Assembly (NCBI GenBank): GCA_014804425.1 | Contig: JAAUZV010000006.1 | Span: 1 to 40,218, forward strand | DNA: 40,218 bases | Source: Lachnospiraceae bacterium | GTDB taxonomy: Bacteria > Bacillota > Clostridia > Lachnospirales > Lachnospiraceae | Direction: 5' to 3' | In this document: positions 33,524 to 40,218 of the stretch, in pieces | How the letters are laid out: the number at the start of each line of letters is the position of its first letter | Numbering within the stretch: position 1 is the first letter of the stretch | Made by a program: the position numbers and the translations under genes | The notes under the pieces: model-generated | Told to the model about the DNA's origin: nothing | Database searches by the model: none | What the model saw: the letters and a program-made list of their open reading frames with translations, nothing else

Positions 33524-33599
33524 TTCTGACTGTCATCTGCATCCCGCAGTTACCCGCCGTCTTCTGACCGTCGGCTGCATCTTGCAGTTATTCGTCGTT
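33524..33599 (-). repeat. 38-bp imperfect tandem repeat at the cysE end
   Basis: Two 38-bp units (33524-33561 and 33562-33599) differ at about nine positions; the second contains the last four codons of cysE. Each contains a small CTGC...GCAG hairpin. It looks like a duplication of the cysE 3' end into the cysE-cysS gap. Confidence 0.85.
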
Positions 33600-34274
33600 T
33601 TCCGATAAAGGCGCCTGCTGCCTGCCTCTCAGCTCCTGCTCAAGCTGCGCGACGCGCTCTGAAAGCTCGTCGTTTTCTTTTTTTAACAAAAGAAGATCCT
33701 CCAGCACCGGATCGGGCAGATGGATCTGATCCATATCTTCCCGCGGCAGCGCCTTGTTATCCCGCCGGACGACCCGCCCCGGAACGCCGACGACCGTCGA
33801 GTTGGGCGGCACTTCTTTTAAGACCACGCTTCCCGCGCCGATCTTGCTGTTGTCCCCGATCGTAAATGAGCCAAGCACCTTAGCGCCGGCACTGATCATA
33901 ACATTGTCGCCGATGGTCGGATGACGCTTTCCCTGTTCTTTGCCGGTACCGCCGAGCGTGACGCCCTGATACAGTGTGACATTATTGCCGATCTTCGTCG
34001 TTTCCCCGATGATGACACCATTGCCGTGATCGATAAAAAAGCCTTCGCCGATCACCGCGCCCGGATGGATCTCGATTCCCGTCTTCCGCACACCGCGCTG
34101 GCTGAGATAGCGCGCCCAAAAATAATGCCCTTTTTGGTAAAGCTTATGCGCAAGCCGGTAATGGATCATTGCCTTAAAGCTCGGATACAGAAACACCTCC
34201 ATATTGGAATGGATCGCCGGATCCCGCTCCCTGATCACCCTGATCTCTGTTTTGATCTTACTGATAATTCCCAT
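33588..34274 (-). CDS. cysE: Serine O-acetyltransferase CysE, with C-terminal coiled coil
   Basis: 228 residues from ATG 34274, with AGGAG 5 nt before; an in-frame upstream start at 34325 lacks a site. Short N-terminal helical domain, then left-handed beta-helix hexapeptides (GIEIHPGAVIGEGFFIDHGN; VIIGETTKIGNNVTLYQGVT; HPTIGDNVMISAGAKVLGSF; IGAGSVVLKEVPPNSTVVGV). It makes O-acetylserine for cysteine synthesis. After the beta-helix come ~30 residues of leucine-rich heptads (LLLLKKENDELSERVAQLEQ) and an acidic SENDE end. It lacks the terminal Ile that binds CysK in many species. First gene after the T-box. Confidence 0.93.
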   Translation of the reverse strand: MGIISKIKTEIRVIRERDPAIHSNMEVFLYPSFKAMIHYRLAHKLYQKGHYFWARYLSQRGVRKTGIEIHPGAVIGEGFFIDHGNGVIIGETTKIGNNVTLYQGVTLGGTGKEQGKRHPTIGDNVMISAGAKVLGSFTIGDNSKIGAGSVVLKEVPPNSTVVGVPGRVVRRDNKALPREDMDQIHLPDPVLEDLLLLKKENDELSERVAQLEQELRGRQQAPLSENDE

Positions 34275-34356
34275 GATGACTCCTATTCGTGTACCTTCCC
34301 ATACAATCTGTTTCAGAGCGGACACCGCTACTCAGCGTTTCCTTATTTCCCATACG

Positions 34357-34655
34357 AAAAAAAAGCTCCGCCTCTGCGGCGATAGAAAGCACTTTTACAG
34401 CTTTTCTACTGCCTGAATTAGAGACGAAGTATTCCGCGGTTCCACTCTATGTAAGGGCATCCCTGTTCCTGCCCTTCTCTTGATACGCATAACGACGTAA
34501 CCCGTATGAAGCTATCCCGCCTGCCTGTCATGACACGCGCTTTCACCCCATCAACTCCCGGATGCACTTCAGCTCTGCCCGTATAAGGAATGCTTGCAGC
34601 CGATGGCATTCCCTCTCTGATACCGTGACGCCAGCTTACTCTATCCGTTCATCGT
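34357..34655 (-). promoter_or_regulatory. Cysteine-specific T-box riboswitch
   Basis: Minus-strand leader with all main T-box parts: the AGTA S-turn (34637-34640), AGAGAG followed by a GGAATGC/GCATTCC apical hairpin, then specifier TGC (34564-34566) in GAAGTGCATC context. The conserved T-box AGAGTGGAACCGCGG is at 34434-34448, and a terminator with GCT...CGCC/GGCG...AGC and T8 lies at 34357-34396. TGC selects tRNA-Cys. Uncharged tRNA-Cys should stabilise the antiterminator and turn on cysE-cysS and, likely, downstream mrnC-rlmB-sigH. Confidence 0.93.
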
Positions 34656-34676
34656 CTTTCCGATTTTCTTCTATAT

Positions 34677-34704
34677 AGAATAACAAATACGCAGGGATTG
34701 TCAA
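34677..34704 (-). promoter_or_regulatory. Promoter of the cysE T-box operon
   Basis: Minus strand: TTGACA (34699-34704), 16-bp spacer, TATTCT (34677-34682), about 35 bp before the T-box stem I. The upstream GNAT gene ends at 34724, just before it. Confidence 0.8.
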
Positions 34705-34723
34705 GCCCCCAAAAAAGAACGCT

Positions 34724-35611
34724 TTATACCATCTCCGGAAAATAAGTACGCCCGTACGCGTACGCCTCTTCCAGTGAAAGAAACATGATGCGTTCCTCCC
34801 TGTTTTTTTCATAAAAAAGCGCTTCCGCTTCCCGGTCAACGATGACTTCCTGCAAATATTCTTCTCCCTCGCATGCATAGCAGAAATATCCGCAGAGCGT
34901 GTCGTTACACGCTTCCTCACATTCCCGCCATAGCAGGTAAATACCGCCGTTTTCGCTTGCAAGCTCCCTGCTCAGGCGCTCAAAATAAGCTTCATCATGC
35001 ACGCAGTAGGTATCATAACGCTCCGCAAGCGTCTTTTCGGCATATGCCGCAAGCGCCCCCGCGTCCGAGGAAGAATACGCCGAAATCCGCAGGTCGGCGT
35101 CATCGGAGACGGACGGCAGGTTCCGCGTCATCCGCTCTTTCAAATGCGCACTCCGCGCCCACACAGAATGCTGTCCCACGTACCGGAAACCGAAGGGTTC
35201 ATAGATTGCCGCATCCGCAGGCATCAAAAACACAAACGGGCATCCCTCGCTCTTTGCCTGACACACTGCTTTTTGCAGCAAAAACGCCATACATCCCCTG
35301 TGGCGGTACGGCTCTGACGTCGCCACGCCTACGATATAATATGCCCTTCTGCGCGCGCCGTGCATCATCACGTCATACGGGTTTGCATGCACCATGGATA
35401 CGACCCGCCCGTTATCATCCTTCAGTACATGGATGCGCGCATCCGTGATCTTTTCCCGAAAATAGTAGCGGAGAAACTCTGCGGTGTCCTCCGAAAACAC
35501 CCGCTCCCAAAGTGCCCGCGTTAAGAGACCTTCGTTCCCCGAAAGCGCTTCGTAATGCAGGTCTGCGGGCGGCTCACCGCCGCCCGTCTTTGTCAGATCA
35601 ACCGTCTTCAT
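34724..35611 (-). CDS. GNAT-family N-acetyltransferase (Eis-like)
   Basis: 295 residues. The N-terminal GNAT domain has YYIVGVATSEPYRHRGCMAF (acetyl-CoA motif RHRGCM near 104-109), then FVFLMPADAAIYEPFGFRYV. The second half (~165-290) has another acyltransferase-like and a sterol-carrier-like region, as in Eis-type enzymes that acetylate amines or lysines. The substrate is unknown. GAGG precedes the ATG. It lies 18 bp after ispF, same strand, and may be co-transcribed with it. Confidence 0.8.
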   Translation of the reverse strand: MKTVDLTKTGGGEPPADLHYEALSGNEGLLTRALWERVFSEDTAEFLRYYFREKITDARIHVLKDDNGRVVSMVHANPYDVMMHGARRRAYYIVGVATSEPYRHRGCMAFLLQKAVCQAKSEGCPFVFLMPADAAIYEPFGFRYVGQHSVWARSAHLKERMTRNLPSVSDDADLRISAYSSSDAGALAAYAEKTLAERYDTYCVHDEAYFERLSRELASENGGIYLLWRECEEACNDTLCGYFCYACEGEEYLQEVIVDREAEALFYEKNREERIMFLSLEEAYAYGRTYFPEMV

Positions 35612-35629
35612 ATTTGTTCCTCTGCCACC

Positions 35630-36175
35630 TTAAGCGTCCTTCTTCGGACAGCCCGCGCATCCGGCGCATCCGGACGCAGTCACATCCTCTCCGGTTACAT
35701 TGATCGGGGAAGTCAGCATACAGATTGCCTGCGCCGAAATGCCCTCGCCGCTTCCCGTAAATCCGAGCCCCTCCTCCGTGGTTGCCTTCACATTTACCTG
35801 CTCGAGTGCGATTCCCAGCGTTTCGGCGATGCGCGCGCGCATCTCATCAATATGCGGACGCATTTTCGGCGCCTGCGCAATGATCGTCGCATCGATATTC
35901 TCGATCAGGAAAAAATGTTCCTCCAATTCCTGTCCGACCCGCTTTAACAGCTCCAGACTGGAAATGCCCTTATACGCATCGTCGGTATCCGGAAACAGCT
36001 TTCCGATATCGCCGAGCGCCGCCGCGCCGAGCAGGGCGTCCATAATGGCATGCAGGAGCACATCCGCATCCGAATGTCCGAGCAGTCCCTTCTCATAAGG
36101 TATCTCCACGCCGCCGAGAATGAGCTTCCGCCCCTCCACCAAACGATGCACATCATATCCCATTCCGATTCTCAT
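35630..36175 (-). CDS. ispF: 2-C-methyl-D-erythritol 2,4-cyclodiphosphate synthase IspF
   Basis: 181 residues from ATG 36175, with GGGAGG 5 nt upstream; the longer 204-residue reading starts in non-homologous sequence. Zinc ligands are D8 and H10 in GYDVH and H42 in the [17 protein letters not shown] region. [11 protein letters not shown] and [20 protein letters not shown] follow. It performs the fifth step of the MEP isoprenoid pathway. The usual enzyme has ~157 residues; here ~22 extra C-terminal residues contain [12 protein letters not shown], a tight run of cysteines of unknown use. ispF near cysES matches Bacillus gene order. Confidence 0.96.
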   Translation of the reverse strand: MRIGMGYDVHRLVEGRKLILGGVEIPYEKGLLGHSDADVLLHAIMDALLGAAALGDIGKLFPDTDDAYKGISSLELLKRVGQELEEHFFLIENIDATIIAQAPKMRPHIDEMRARIAETLGIALEQVNVKATTEEGLGFTGSGEGISAQAICMLTSPINVTGEDVTASGCAGCAGCPKKDA

Positions 36176-36253
36176 ACTTTCCTCCCGGTTCCTATCATCT
36201 ACAAATCTGTGTTCACTCTGTTCTTCTTTACCCAATACGGGCATTGGCTCTTT

Positions 36254-36760
36254 TCAAAGCTTCCCCAACGCTTCACCCCACGCTGCGATCAGGCACTCTA
36301 AGCTGCATGCGGCGTTCGCCGGACTGCTTGACGGCAGCTTTACCGCCGGAAGAAGCGTCTGTTCACTCATATATTTTGTAAATAATTGGTATGCTTTATT
36401 CCCGTTTAAGTAAATGGCGCGGACAGGCGCATGCTCCGTGATCTCCCGAATGTCGTTGACTGCCACATTTCGGATGGAGCTGTCGCTTGAGCCGATAATG
36501 TCACATGCGGCGATCACATCCCAAAGCGCAATGTGATGAGAAAGAAGAAGCGCTCTTTTCTCCTCCACCGTGCTCGGAACCGCCTCCTTTGTCAACGCGG
36601 CGATCACCTTCCAAAAGCGATTCTGCGGATGCCCGTAATAAAACCGCTGTTCCCTCGATTTCACCGAAGGAAACGAGCCTAAGATGATCACCTCCGAATG
36701 CGCGTCACAGACCGGTCCGAATTCATGTGTGACATGCTGATAGCTGCTGCTTTTCTCCAA
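36254..36760 (-). CDS. DNA-deoxyinosine/uracil glycosylase (UDG superfamily, HDG type)
   Basis: 168 residues. The HDG-type signature VIILGSFPSVKSREQRFYYG followed by HPQNRFWKVIAAL is clear near 25-55, with GSSDSSIRNVAVNDIR and an IYLNGNKAYQLF stretch. This family removes hypoxanthine or other deaminated bases. The start is a TTG at 36760, with GAGG 7 nt before and no nearby ATG. It stands alone, 78 bp after ispF on the same strand. Confidence 0.88.
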   Translation of the reverse strand: MEKSSSYQHVTHEFGPVCDAHSEVIILGSFPSVKSREQRFYYGHPQNRFWKVIAALTKEAVPSTVEEKRALLLSHHIALWDVIAACDIIGSSDSSIRNVAVNDIREITEHAPVRAIYLNGNKAYQLFTKYMSEQTLLPAVKLPSSSPANAACSLECLIAAWGEALGKL

Positions 36761-36868
36761 GATCGTACCTCACAATCTCCGCCAAAATGAATTTTATCAT
36801 CCATGCTTCCTGCAATACCCAAACGCTTGGCGCCTGCTTGCTTCTCCCATAAAAATGGGCACAAAAAA

Positions 36869-36939
36869 AGCAGATAACGGGAATCGAACCCGCCTCCCCA
36901 GCTTGGGAAGCTGGTGTTCTACCAATGAACTATATCTGC
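36869..36939 (-). tRNA. tRNA-Gly (CCC)
   Basis: Minus-strand 71-nt cloverleaf: acceptor GCAGATA/TATCTGC plus T, anticodon stem CCAGC/GCTGG around TTCCCAA (anticodon CCC), T-arm GCGGGTTCGATTCCCGT. A T7 run follows directly as terminator. Confidence 0.95.
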
Positions 36940-36970
36940 GCGTTTCTATGTTTTTTTATGAAACGAGTAC

Positions 36971-36999
36971 ATTATAATATTTTTTTCTAAAAAAGTAAA
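36971..36999 (-). promoter_or_regulatory. Promoter of tRNA-Gly
   Basis: Minus strand: TTTACT (36994-36999), 17-bp spacer, consensus TATAAT (36971-36976), about 32 bp before the tRNA 5' end. Confidence 0.8.
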
Positions 37000-37054
37000 G
37001 ACTAAGAAGTGAATTATTTGTACAATTCTTTCGCAATTTTTTTGCACAAAACGC

Positions 37055-37084
37055 TTGACAAGCCCCTCCCTTTGACTGTATACT
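37055..37084 (+). promoter_or_regulatory. Promoter of the tRNA-Val/Met operon
   Basis: TTGACA (37055-37060), 18-bp spacer, TATACT (37079-37084), 40 bp before tRNA-Val. It fires opposite to tRNA-Gly. Confidence 0.9.
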
Positions 37085-37124
37085 AGGCAATGCAGTCAAG
37101 CAATTGACCTGCAAAACCTTATAT

Positions 37125-37197
37125 GGGATCTTAGCTCAGCTGGGAGAGCATCTGTCTTACAAACAGAGGGTCATAGGTTCGAGCCCTATAGGTCCCA
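37125..37197 (+). tRNA. tRNA-Val (TAC)
   Basis: 73 nt: acceptor GGGATCT/AGGTCCC plus A, D-arm TAGCTCAGCTGGGAGAGC, anticodon loop CTTACAA (anticodon TAC), T-arm ATAGGTTCGAGCCCTAT. 8 nt before tRNA-Met. Confidence 0.95.
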
Positions 37198-37205
37198 TAT
37201 TTTAT

Positions 37206-37279
37206 GGCGAGATAGCTCAGTTGGCTAGAGCACGCGGTTCATACCCGCGGTGTCGAGGGTTCAAATCCCCCTCTCGCTA
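37206..37279 (+). tRNA. tRNA-Met (CAT, elongator)
   Basis: 74 nt: acceptor GGCGAGA/TCTCGCT plus A, anticodon stem CGCGG/CCGCG around TTCATAC (anticodon CAT), T-arm GAGGGTTCAAATCCCCC. A paired first acceptor base and the missing GGG/CCC initiator stem argue for elongator Met rather than fMet. Confidence 0.9.
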
Positions 37280-37286
37280 CTCTGAC

Positions 37287-37332
37287 AAACCGCTGACATT
37301 CGATCAGAATCGAATGTCAGCGGTTTTATTTT
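37287..37332 (+). terminator. Terminator of the tRNA-Val/Met operon
   Basis: Perfect 18-bp stem AAACCGCTGACATTCGAT (37287-37304) with its complement (37309-37326), loop CAGA, followed by a T-rich tail. Confidence 0.93.
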
Positions 37333-37364
37333 CCAAATGCTCTCCTCTCATTTATCTGTTCTGA

Positions 37365-37430
37365 TCAAAACAAATCGCTATGTGTTCCCGTTCTTGTTAA
37401 ATATAGTATCAATTCTCCATTAATCCAATG
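37365..37430 (-). pseudogene. C-terminal relic of a RelE/YafQ-type toxin
   Basis: The minus strand reads HWINGELILYLTRTGTHSDL then F-stop in one frame just after the RelB-like gene. LTRTGTHSDLF at the extreme C-terminus is a hallmark of RelE/YafQ-family toxins, which normally follow RelB/DinJ. A stop lies immediately upstream, so about 70 N-terminal codons have been lost and only 21 remain. The antitoxin gene next to it is intact. Confidence 0.75.
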
Positions 37431-37484
37431 TCATACCCTCTTTTTATAACTTTTTTATAATCCTTTTTAAAAGAGATATGATAT

Positions 37485-37757
37485 TTAATCTTCAGCATTT
37501 AAGTCCTCCATCAACTCTTCCACGGAAGAAAAAGAACGACTTAAATTTCTTCCATGCCGTACATCATCTATGGCTCTGATCGTATTCGCGTTTGGAATAT
37601 CCATAGAAATCTCAAATGGTATCCTTTGCTCTCTTACAGCTTGCTTCGCAGATATCGTAAAAAAAGTAGTCATATCCATACCGAGATTAGAAACCAGTTC
37701 TTGTAATTGAGACTTCAAATCCTCGTCCATTCTCATTGTTATATTGGTGGTTGCCAT
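37485..37757 (-). CDS. RelB/DinJ-family antitoxin (orphan)
   Basis: 90 residues. The N-terminal ribbon-helix-helix NITMRMDEDLKSQLQELVSN followed by LGMDMTTFFTISAKQAVREQ is typical of RelB/DinJ, followed by the family's RIPFEISMDIPNANTIRAID and an acidic C-terminus that would wrap the toxin. GAGGTGAT lies just before the ATG. Its own strong promoter precedes it. The partner toxin downstream is reduced to the relic at 37365-37430, so it may now act only as a repressor or protect against other toxins. Confidence 0.88.
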   Translation of the reverse strand: MATTNITMRMDEDLKSQLQELVSNLGMDMTTFFTISAKQAVREQRIPFEISMDIPNANTIRAIDDVRHGRNLSRSFSSVEELMEDLNAED

Positions 37758-37781
37758 AATATCACCTCTTTTCTTTACTAT

Positions 37782-37810
37782 ATTATATTACCCAGAAGGC
37801 AGCGTGTCAA
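37782..37810 (-). promoter_or_regulatory. Promoter of the RelB-like gene
   Basis: Minus strand: TTGACA (37805-37810), 17-bp spacer, TATAAT (37782-37787): a consensus promoter 25 bp before the ATG. The next 150 bp up to 37964 contains no gene I can support. Confidence 0.9.
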
Positions 37811-37964
37811 TACATTGCACGTACAACGCACAGCAAACATCTAATAACACTTTTTATTCATCGTCAAATATTCAACCCAATTCCATTTCTTATTCTTCTA
37901 TTTGTTTATTATGCTCAGCTCCAACAACTCTTTTTGCCTGAAGCTCTAAGAAACCACCCTGATC

Positions 37965-39020
37965 TTACCACTCTCCGTACTCCCCCATATACCGCTCCTC
38001 GATGTCTTGAACGAGCGCCGCCATCTCCGCGAGCGTCTCATCCAGATTCTCCAAGGTCAGACGGCATTCGCCCGCCTGCATCCTCCGCACGATCTCATGA
38101 TTGATCTCCTCGGAAAAATGAATCGTGTCCATATAATTATCAAGATCGGTGATGATCTCCGCATCGTTCTGAAAATAATAAATCTCCACATTCTCAAACG
38201 CAAGCAGATACTCTGCCGCATGCCGCACCGTATAAAGGTATCCGTCGCTGTTCCCGTTGCGGTACGCTTCATCCCACCACAGCATGGAGTACGGCGAAAA
38301 AATAAAGCGGAAGCGCGTTTCCGGGTGCGCGCGCACCACGTCGCCGATAAGCGCCAAGTTCGCGTCAATGACCGCCGCGTTTTCCTCTTCTTTTTTCATA
38401 TCGGAGACCGTCTCCGGGCGTTCGTAACGCGAAAGCGTCCCTTCCGCAGAAAACGTCTTATAATGCGCCCAGTTATAGGATGCGCCCTCATCATAACCGG
38501 CCTCAAGTCCCGACGCCAGCTCGTACGGGATATGCTCAAACAGCACCGTCTTATTCCATAGATACTGCACGTCGTCAAACGGATTCCGGTTATACAGATA
38601 CAGCGGAAGGGACGCATCGGGAAATATTTTCGCTGCATCCGCATTCAGCGCGGAAATATCCACACAGTAATAGACGTTGACAAGCTCGCGCGCGGCAAAC
38701 GCCGCCTTCATGTAATAGACCAGATCCGCTGTCGCCGCGCCGCTCTTGATCCCCTTGATCGTTCTTCCGCCAAACGCCTCGTCAAACCAGCGGTTATTAT
38801 AATTTTCCGCCACCGAGGAGCCGAACACGATGCTGTCGTACGCAAAATGGCGCACCGTACCGATGCACTGATATTCCGCCTTCATTACCACTGCCTTCAT
38901 GCCGCCGATCGGCGCGTGATAATGGTAAAACGGGTCCATGATGACCACCGCCGCGGCAGCAGCAAAAAGCAAAACGCCCGCTCCTATGAAAAATGTTCTG
39001 ATGAATTTGTTTGCTTCCAT
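37965..39020 (-). CDS. SGNH/AlgJ-DltD-like extracytoplasmic acyl-transfer partner
   Basis: 351 residues from ATG 39020 (ATG 39026 is also possible). One N-terminal membrane helix (FFIGAGVLLFAAAAAVVIM) anchors an outside domain. SIVFGSSVAENYNNRWFDEA (about 60-80) has the GSS nucleophile-type block of SGNH hydrolases and DTIHFSEEINHEIVRR near 310-325 the Asp-x-x-His block. Such proteins work with MBOAT membrane acyltransferases to acetylate or alanylate surface polymers; here the MBOAT gene lies 10 bp upstream. The target polymer is unknown. Confidence 0.78.
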   Translation of the reverse strand: MEANKFIRTFFIGAGVLLFAAAAAVVIMDPFYHYHAPIGGMKAVVMKAEYQCIGTVRHFAYDSIVFGSSVAENYNNRWFDEAFGGRTIKGIKSGAATADLVYYMKAAFAARELVNVYYCVDISALNADAAKIFPDASLPLYLYNRNPFDDVQYLWNKTVLFEHIPYELASGLEAGYDEGASYNWAHYKTFSAEGTLSRYERPETVSDMKKEEENAAVIDANLALIGDVVRAHPETRFRFIFSPYSMLWWDEAYRNGNSDGYLYTVRHAAEYLLAFENVEIYYFQNDAEIITDLDNYMDTIHFSEEINHEIVRRMQAGECRLTLENLDETLAEMAALVQDIEERYMGEYGEW

Positions 39021-39030
39021 ATGCATTCTC

Positions 39031-40218
39031 TCAAAAATTAAAATATAAAAACGTGCTCACGCCCGATAGCGAGATGACCGACCACGCGAACAGGATCGCA
39101 AGGGTTAACGCAAAGCGTCCGGTCAGTACGCGCCCTTCGATCATCTGACGCGCGTTTTTTCTCGTGATCAGCAGCATCCCGACTGCCAGCGCAGCGAAAA
39201 GCTCCGCCGTGTGCAGCGTCACGACGTACTGCGGCGCTCTCATGGATAGCAGTTTTTCCACGATATACAGCTCCGGCACCTCCACCGCTCCGGCGACCGC
39301 CTGCAGGCTGTGAAAATAGGTCATCGAAAACAGTCCTTTGAAGTAGCGGAACGCGTCAACAAGCGTATCGCTGCGAAATACGATCAGTGACAGATAATGA
39401 AACAAAAACGTCAGGATATGACCGGGCACATGCTTTTTTCCGTCCTTCTCAGAGACCGGATGCAGGATGTTTACGGCCATCGCCAGCCCGTAGAGCAGCC
39501 CCCAGACGACAAAGGTCCAGTTCGCGCCGTGCCACAAGCCGCTCAGGAAAAAGACGATCATCGTATTGCGCATGGTTCTGAGCTTTCCGCGCCTGCTGCC
39601 GCCGAGCGGAATATACACATACGCCGTAAAGAATCGTCCGAGCGTGATATGCCACCTGCGCCAGAAATCGCGGACAGACACCGCCTTGTATGGGGAATTG
39701 AAATTCTGCGGCAGCTCCACGCCAAACATCTTTCCGATACCGACTGCCATATCGCAATAGCCGCTGAAATCAAAATAGAGCTGCAGCATGTAAGCAAGCG
39801 CCGAGAGCGCAAGCGACAGGGAATCTAATCCGTCAATATTGGCAAAGCCGAAGTCCGCCGGTTTCGCAAGCAGATCGGCAAGCAGCACCTTTTTGGACAG
39901 TCCGATGACAAAATAGGCAATGCCTCGCGCAAAAGAGTCCGCGCAGAATGCTCTTTTTTCCTTGTCCCGAAACTGCGGAACCAGCTCGCTGTGCAGCACG
40001 ATCGGCCCCGCGATGAGCTGCGGAAAAAAGGTGACGAACGTCATATAGTCCACGATTCTGTAATGCTCCGCCTCTCCCCTGCACCGGTCGAGCACGTATG
40101 AAAGCTGCTGAAACGTAAAAAAGCTGATGCCGAGCGGCAGCAGGATATGTCTGACCGAAAAGTCCGCAGAAAACGCCGCGTTCAGATTCTCTATGAAAAA
40201 ATCATAATACTTAAAATA
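39031..40218 (-). CDS. MBOAT-family O-acyltransferase (AlgI/DltB-like), partial
   Basis: The reading frame is open to the right edge; the first visible residues are YFKYYDFFIENLNAAF, and the start lies outside the window. It has many membrane helices, LPLGISFFTFQQLSYVLD, YMTFVTFFPQLIAGPIVLHS, RDFWRRWHITLGRFFTAYVY and SGLWHGANWTFVVWGLLYGL with the conserved MBOAT His. The end (SVISLSGVSTFLYFNF) is complete. It transfers acyl groups across the membrane to a polymer, with the SGNH-like partner 10 bp downstream. At least ~395 residues. Confidence 0.9.
   Translation of the reverse strand, partial: YFKYYDFFIENLNAAFSADFSVRHILLPLGISFFTFQQLSYVLDRCRGEAEHYRIVDYMTFVTFFPQLIAGPIVLHSELVPQFRDKEKRAFCADSFARGIAYFVIGLSKKVLLADLLAKPADFGFANIDGLDSLSLALSALAYMLQLYFDFSGYCDMAVGIGKMFGVELPQNFNSPYKAVSVRDFWRRWHITLGRFFTAYVYIPLGGSRRGKLRTMRNTMIVFFLSGLWHGANWTFVVWGLLYGLAMAVNILHPVSEKDGKKHVPGHILTFLFHYLSLIVFRSDTLVDAFRYFKGLFSMTYFHSLQAVAGAVEVPELYIVEKLLSMRAPQYVVTLHTAELFAALAVGMLLITRKNARQMIEGRVLTGRFALTLAILFAWSVISLSGVSTFLYFNF

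Noticed and set aside
37206..37279. Initiator tRNA-fMet
   Set aside because: The first acceptor pair is formed and the anticodon stem lacks the three G-C pairs expected of an initiator.

Overview
The window looks like part of a chromosome from a Gram-positive, spore-forming Clostridia bacterium, most likely Lachnospiraceae. This is inferred from the gene families: SigH, Mini-RNase III, a Cys T-box, a BlaI/BlaR1 pair, and a very large Opp transporter of a type I associate with that family. Consensus AGGAGG ribosome binding sites and TTGACA/TATAAT promoters fit. No rRNA or other marker fixes the species.

Accessory half, 1-18,180. A divergent zinc-ribbon gene (1-314, cut by the window edge) abuts a plus-strand phage tail module (403-12,955). 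The module has a 1601-residue tape measure protein, a fibre-like protein, small beta-rich proteins, a probable baseplate/hub series and small end genes. No capsid, portal, terminase, holin, endolysin or integrase lies in the window. Two tail genes seem to start at ATC. A perfect bidirectional terminator separates the module from a minus-strand BlaI repressor/BlaR1-like sensor pair whose sensor carries an RCC1-type propeller. Then come a GrpB-family gene, a HigB/HigA toxin-antitoxin pair with its operator inside the promoter spacer, and a frameshifted DUF4160 pseudogene. This block ends at the 3' end of a tRNA-Thr gene, a classic integration position.

Core half, 18,180-40,218, almost all on the minus strand. 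First is an oligopeptide ABC transporter operon, oppA-oppB-oppC-oppD-oppF plus a DUF3899 membrane protein. OppD carries roughly 370 extra residues between its Q-loop and ABC signature, OppF about 110 between Walker A and Q-loop, and OppA and OppC are also enlarged. The oppA-oppB gap holds three stem-loops. Next come a CxxC protein and a MATE exporter. Then follows the conserved Firmicutes cluster ispF / (GNAT) / cysE-cysS-mrnC-rlmB-sigH, led at cysE by a cysteine-specific T-box riboswitch. After that are a deoxyinosine-type glycosylase, tRNA-Gly, a tRNA-Val/tRNA-Met operon, an orphan RelB/DinJ antitoxin beside a 21-codon relic of its toxin, and an SGNH-like/MBOAT polymer-acylation pair cut by the right edge.

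The most unusual items are the ATC-start tail genes, the M56-RCC1 sensor, the expanded Opp ATPases and a tandem double-hairpin element that recurs just after stop codons.
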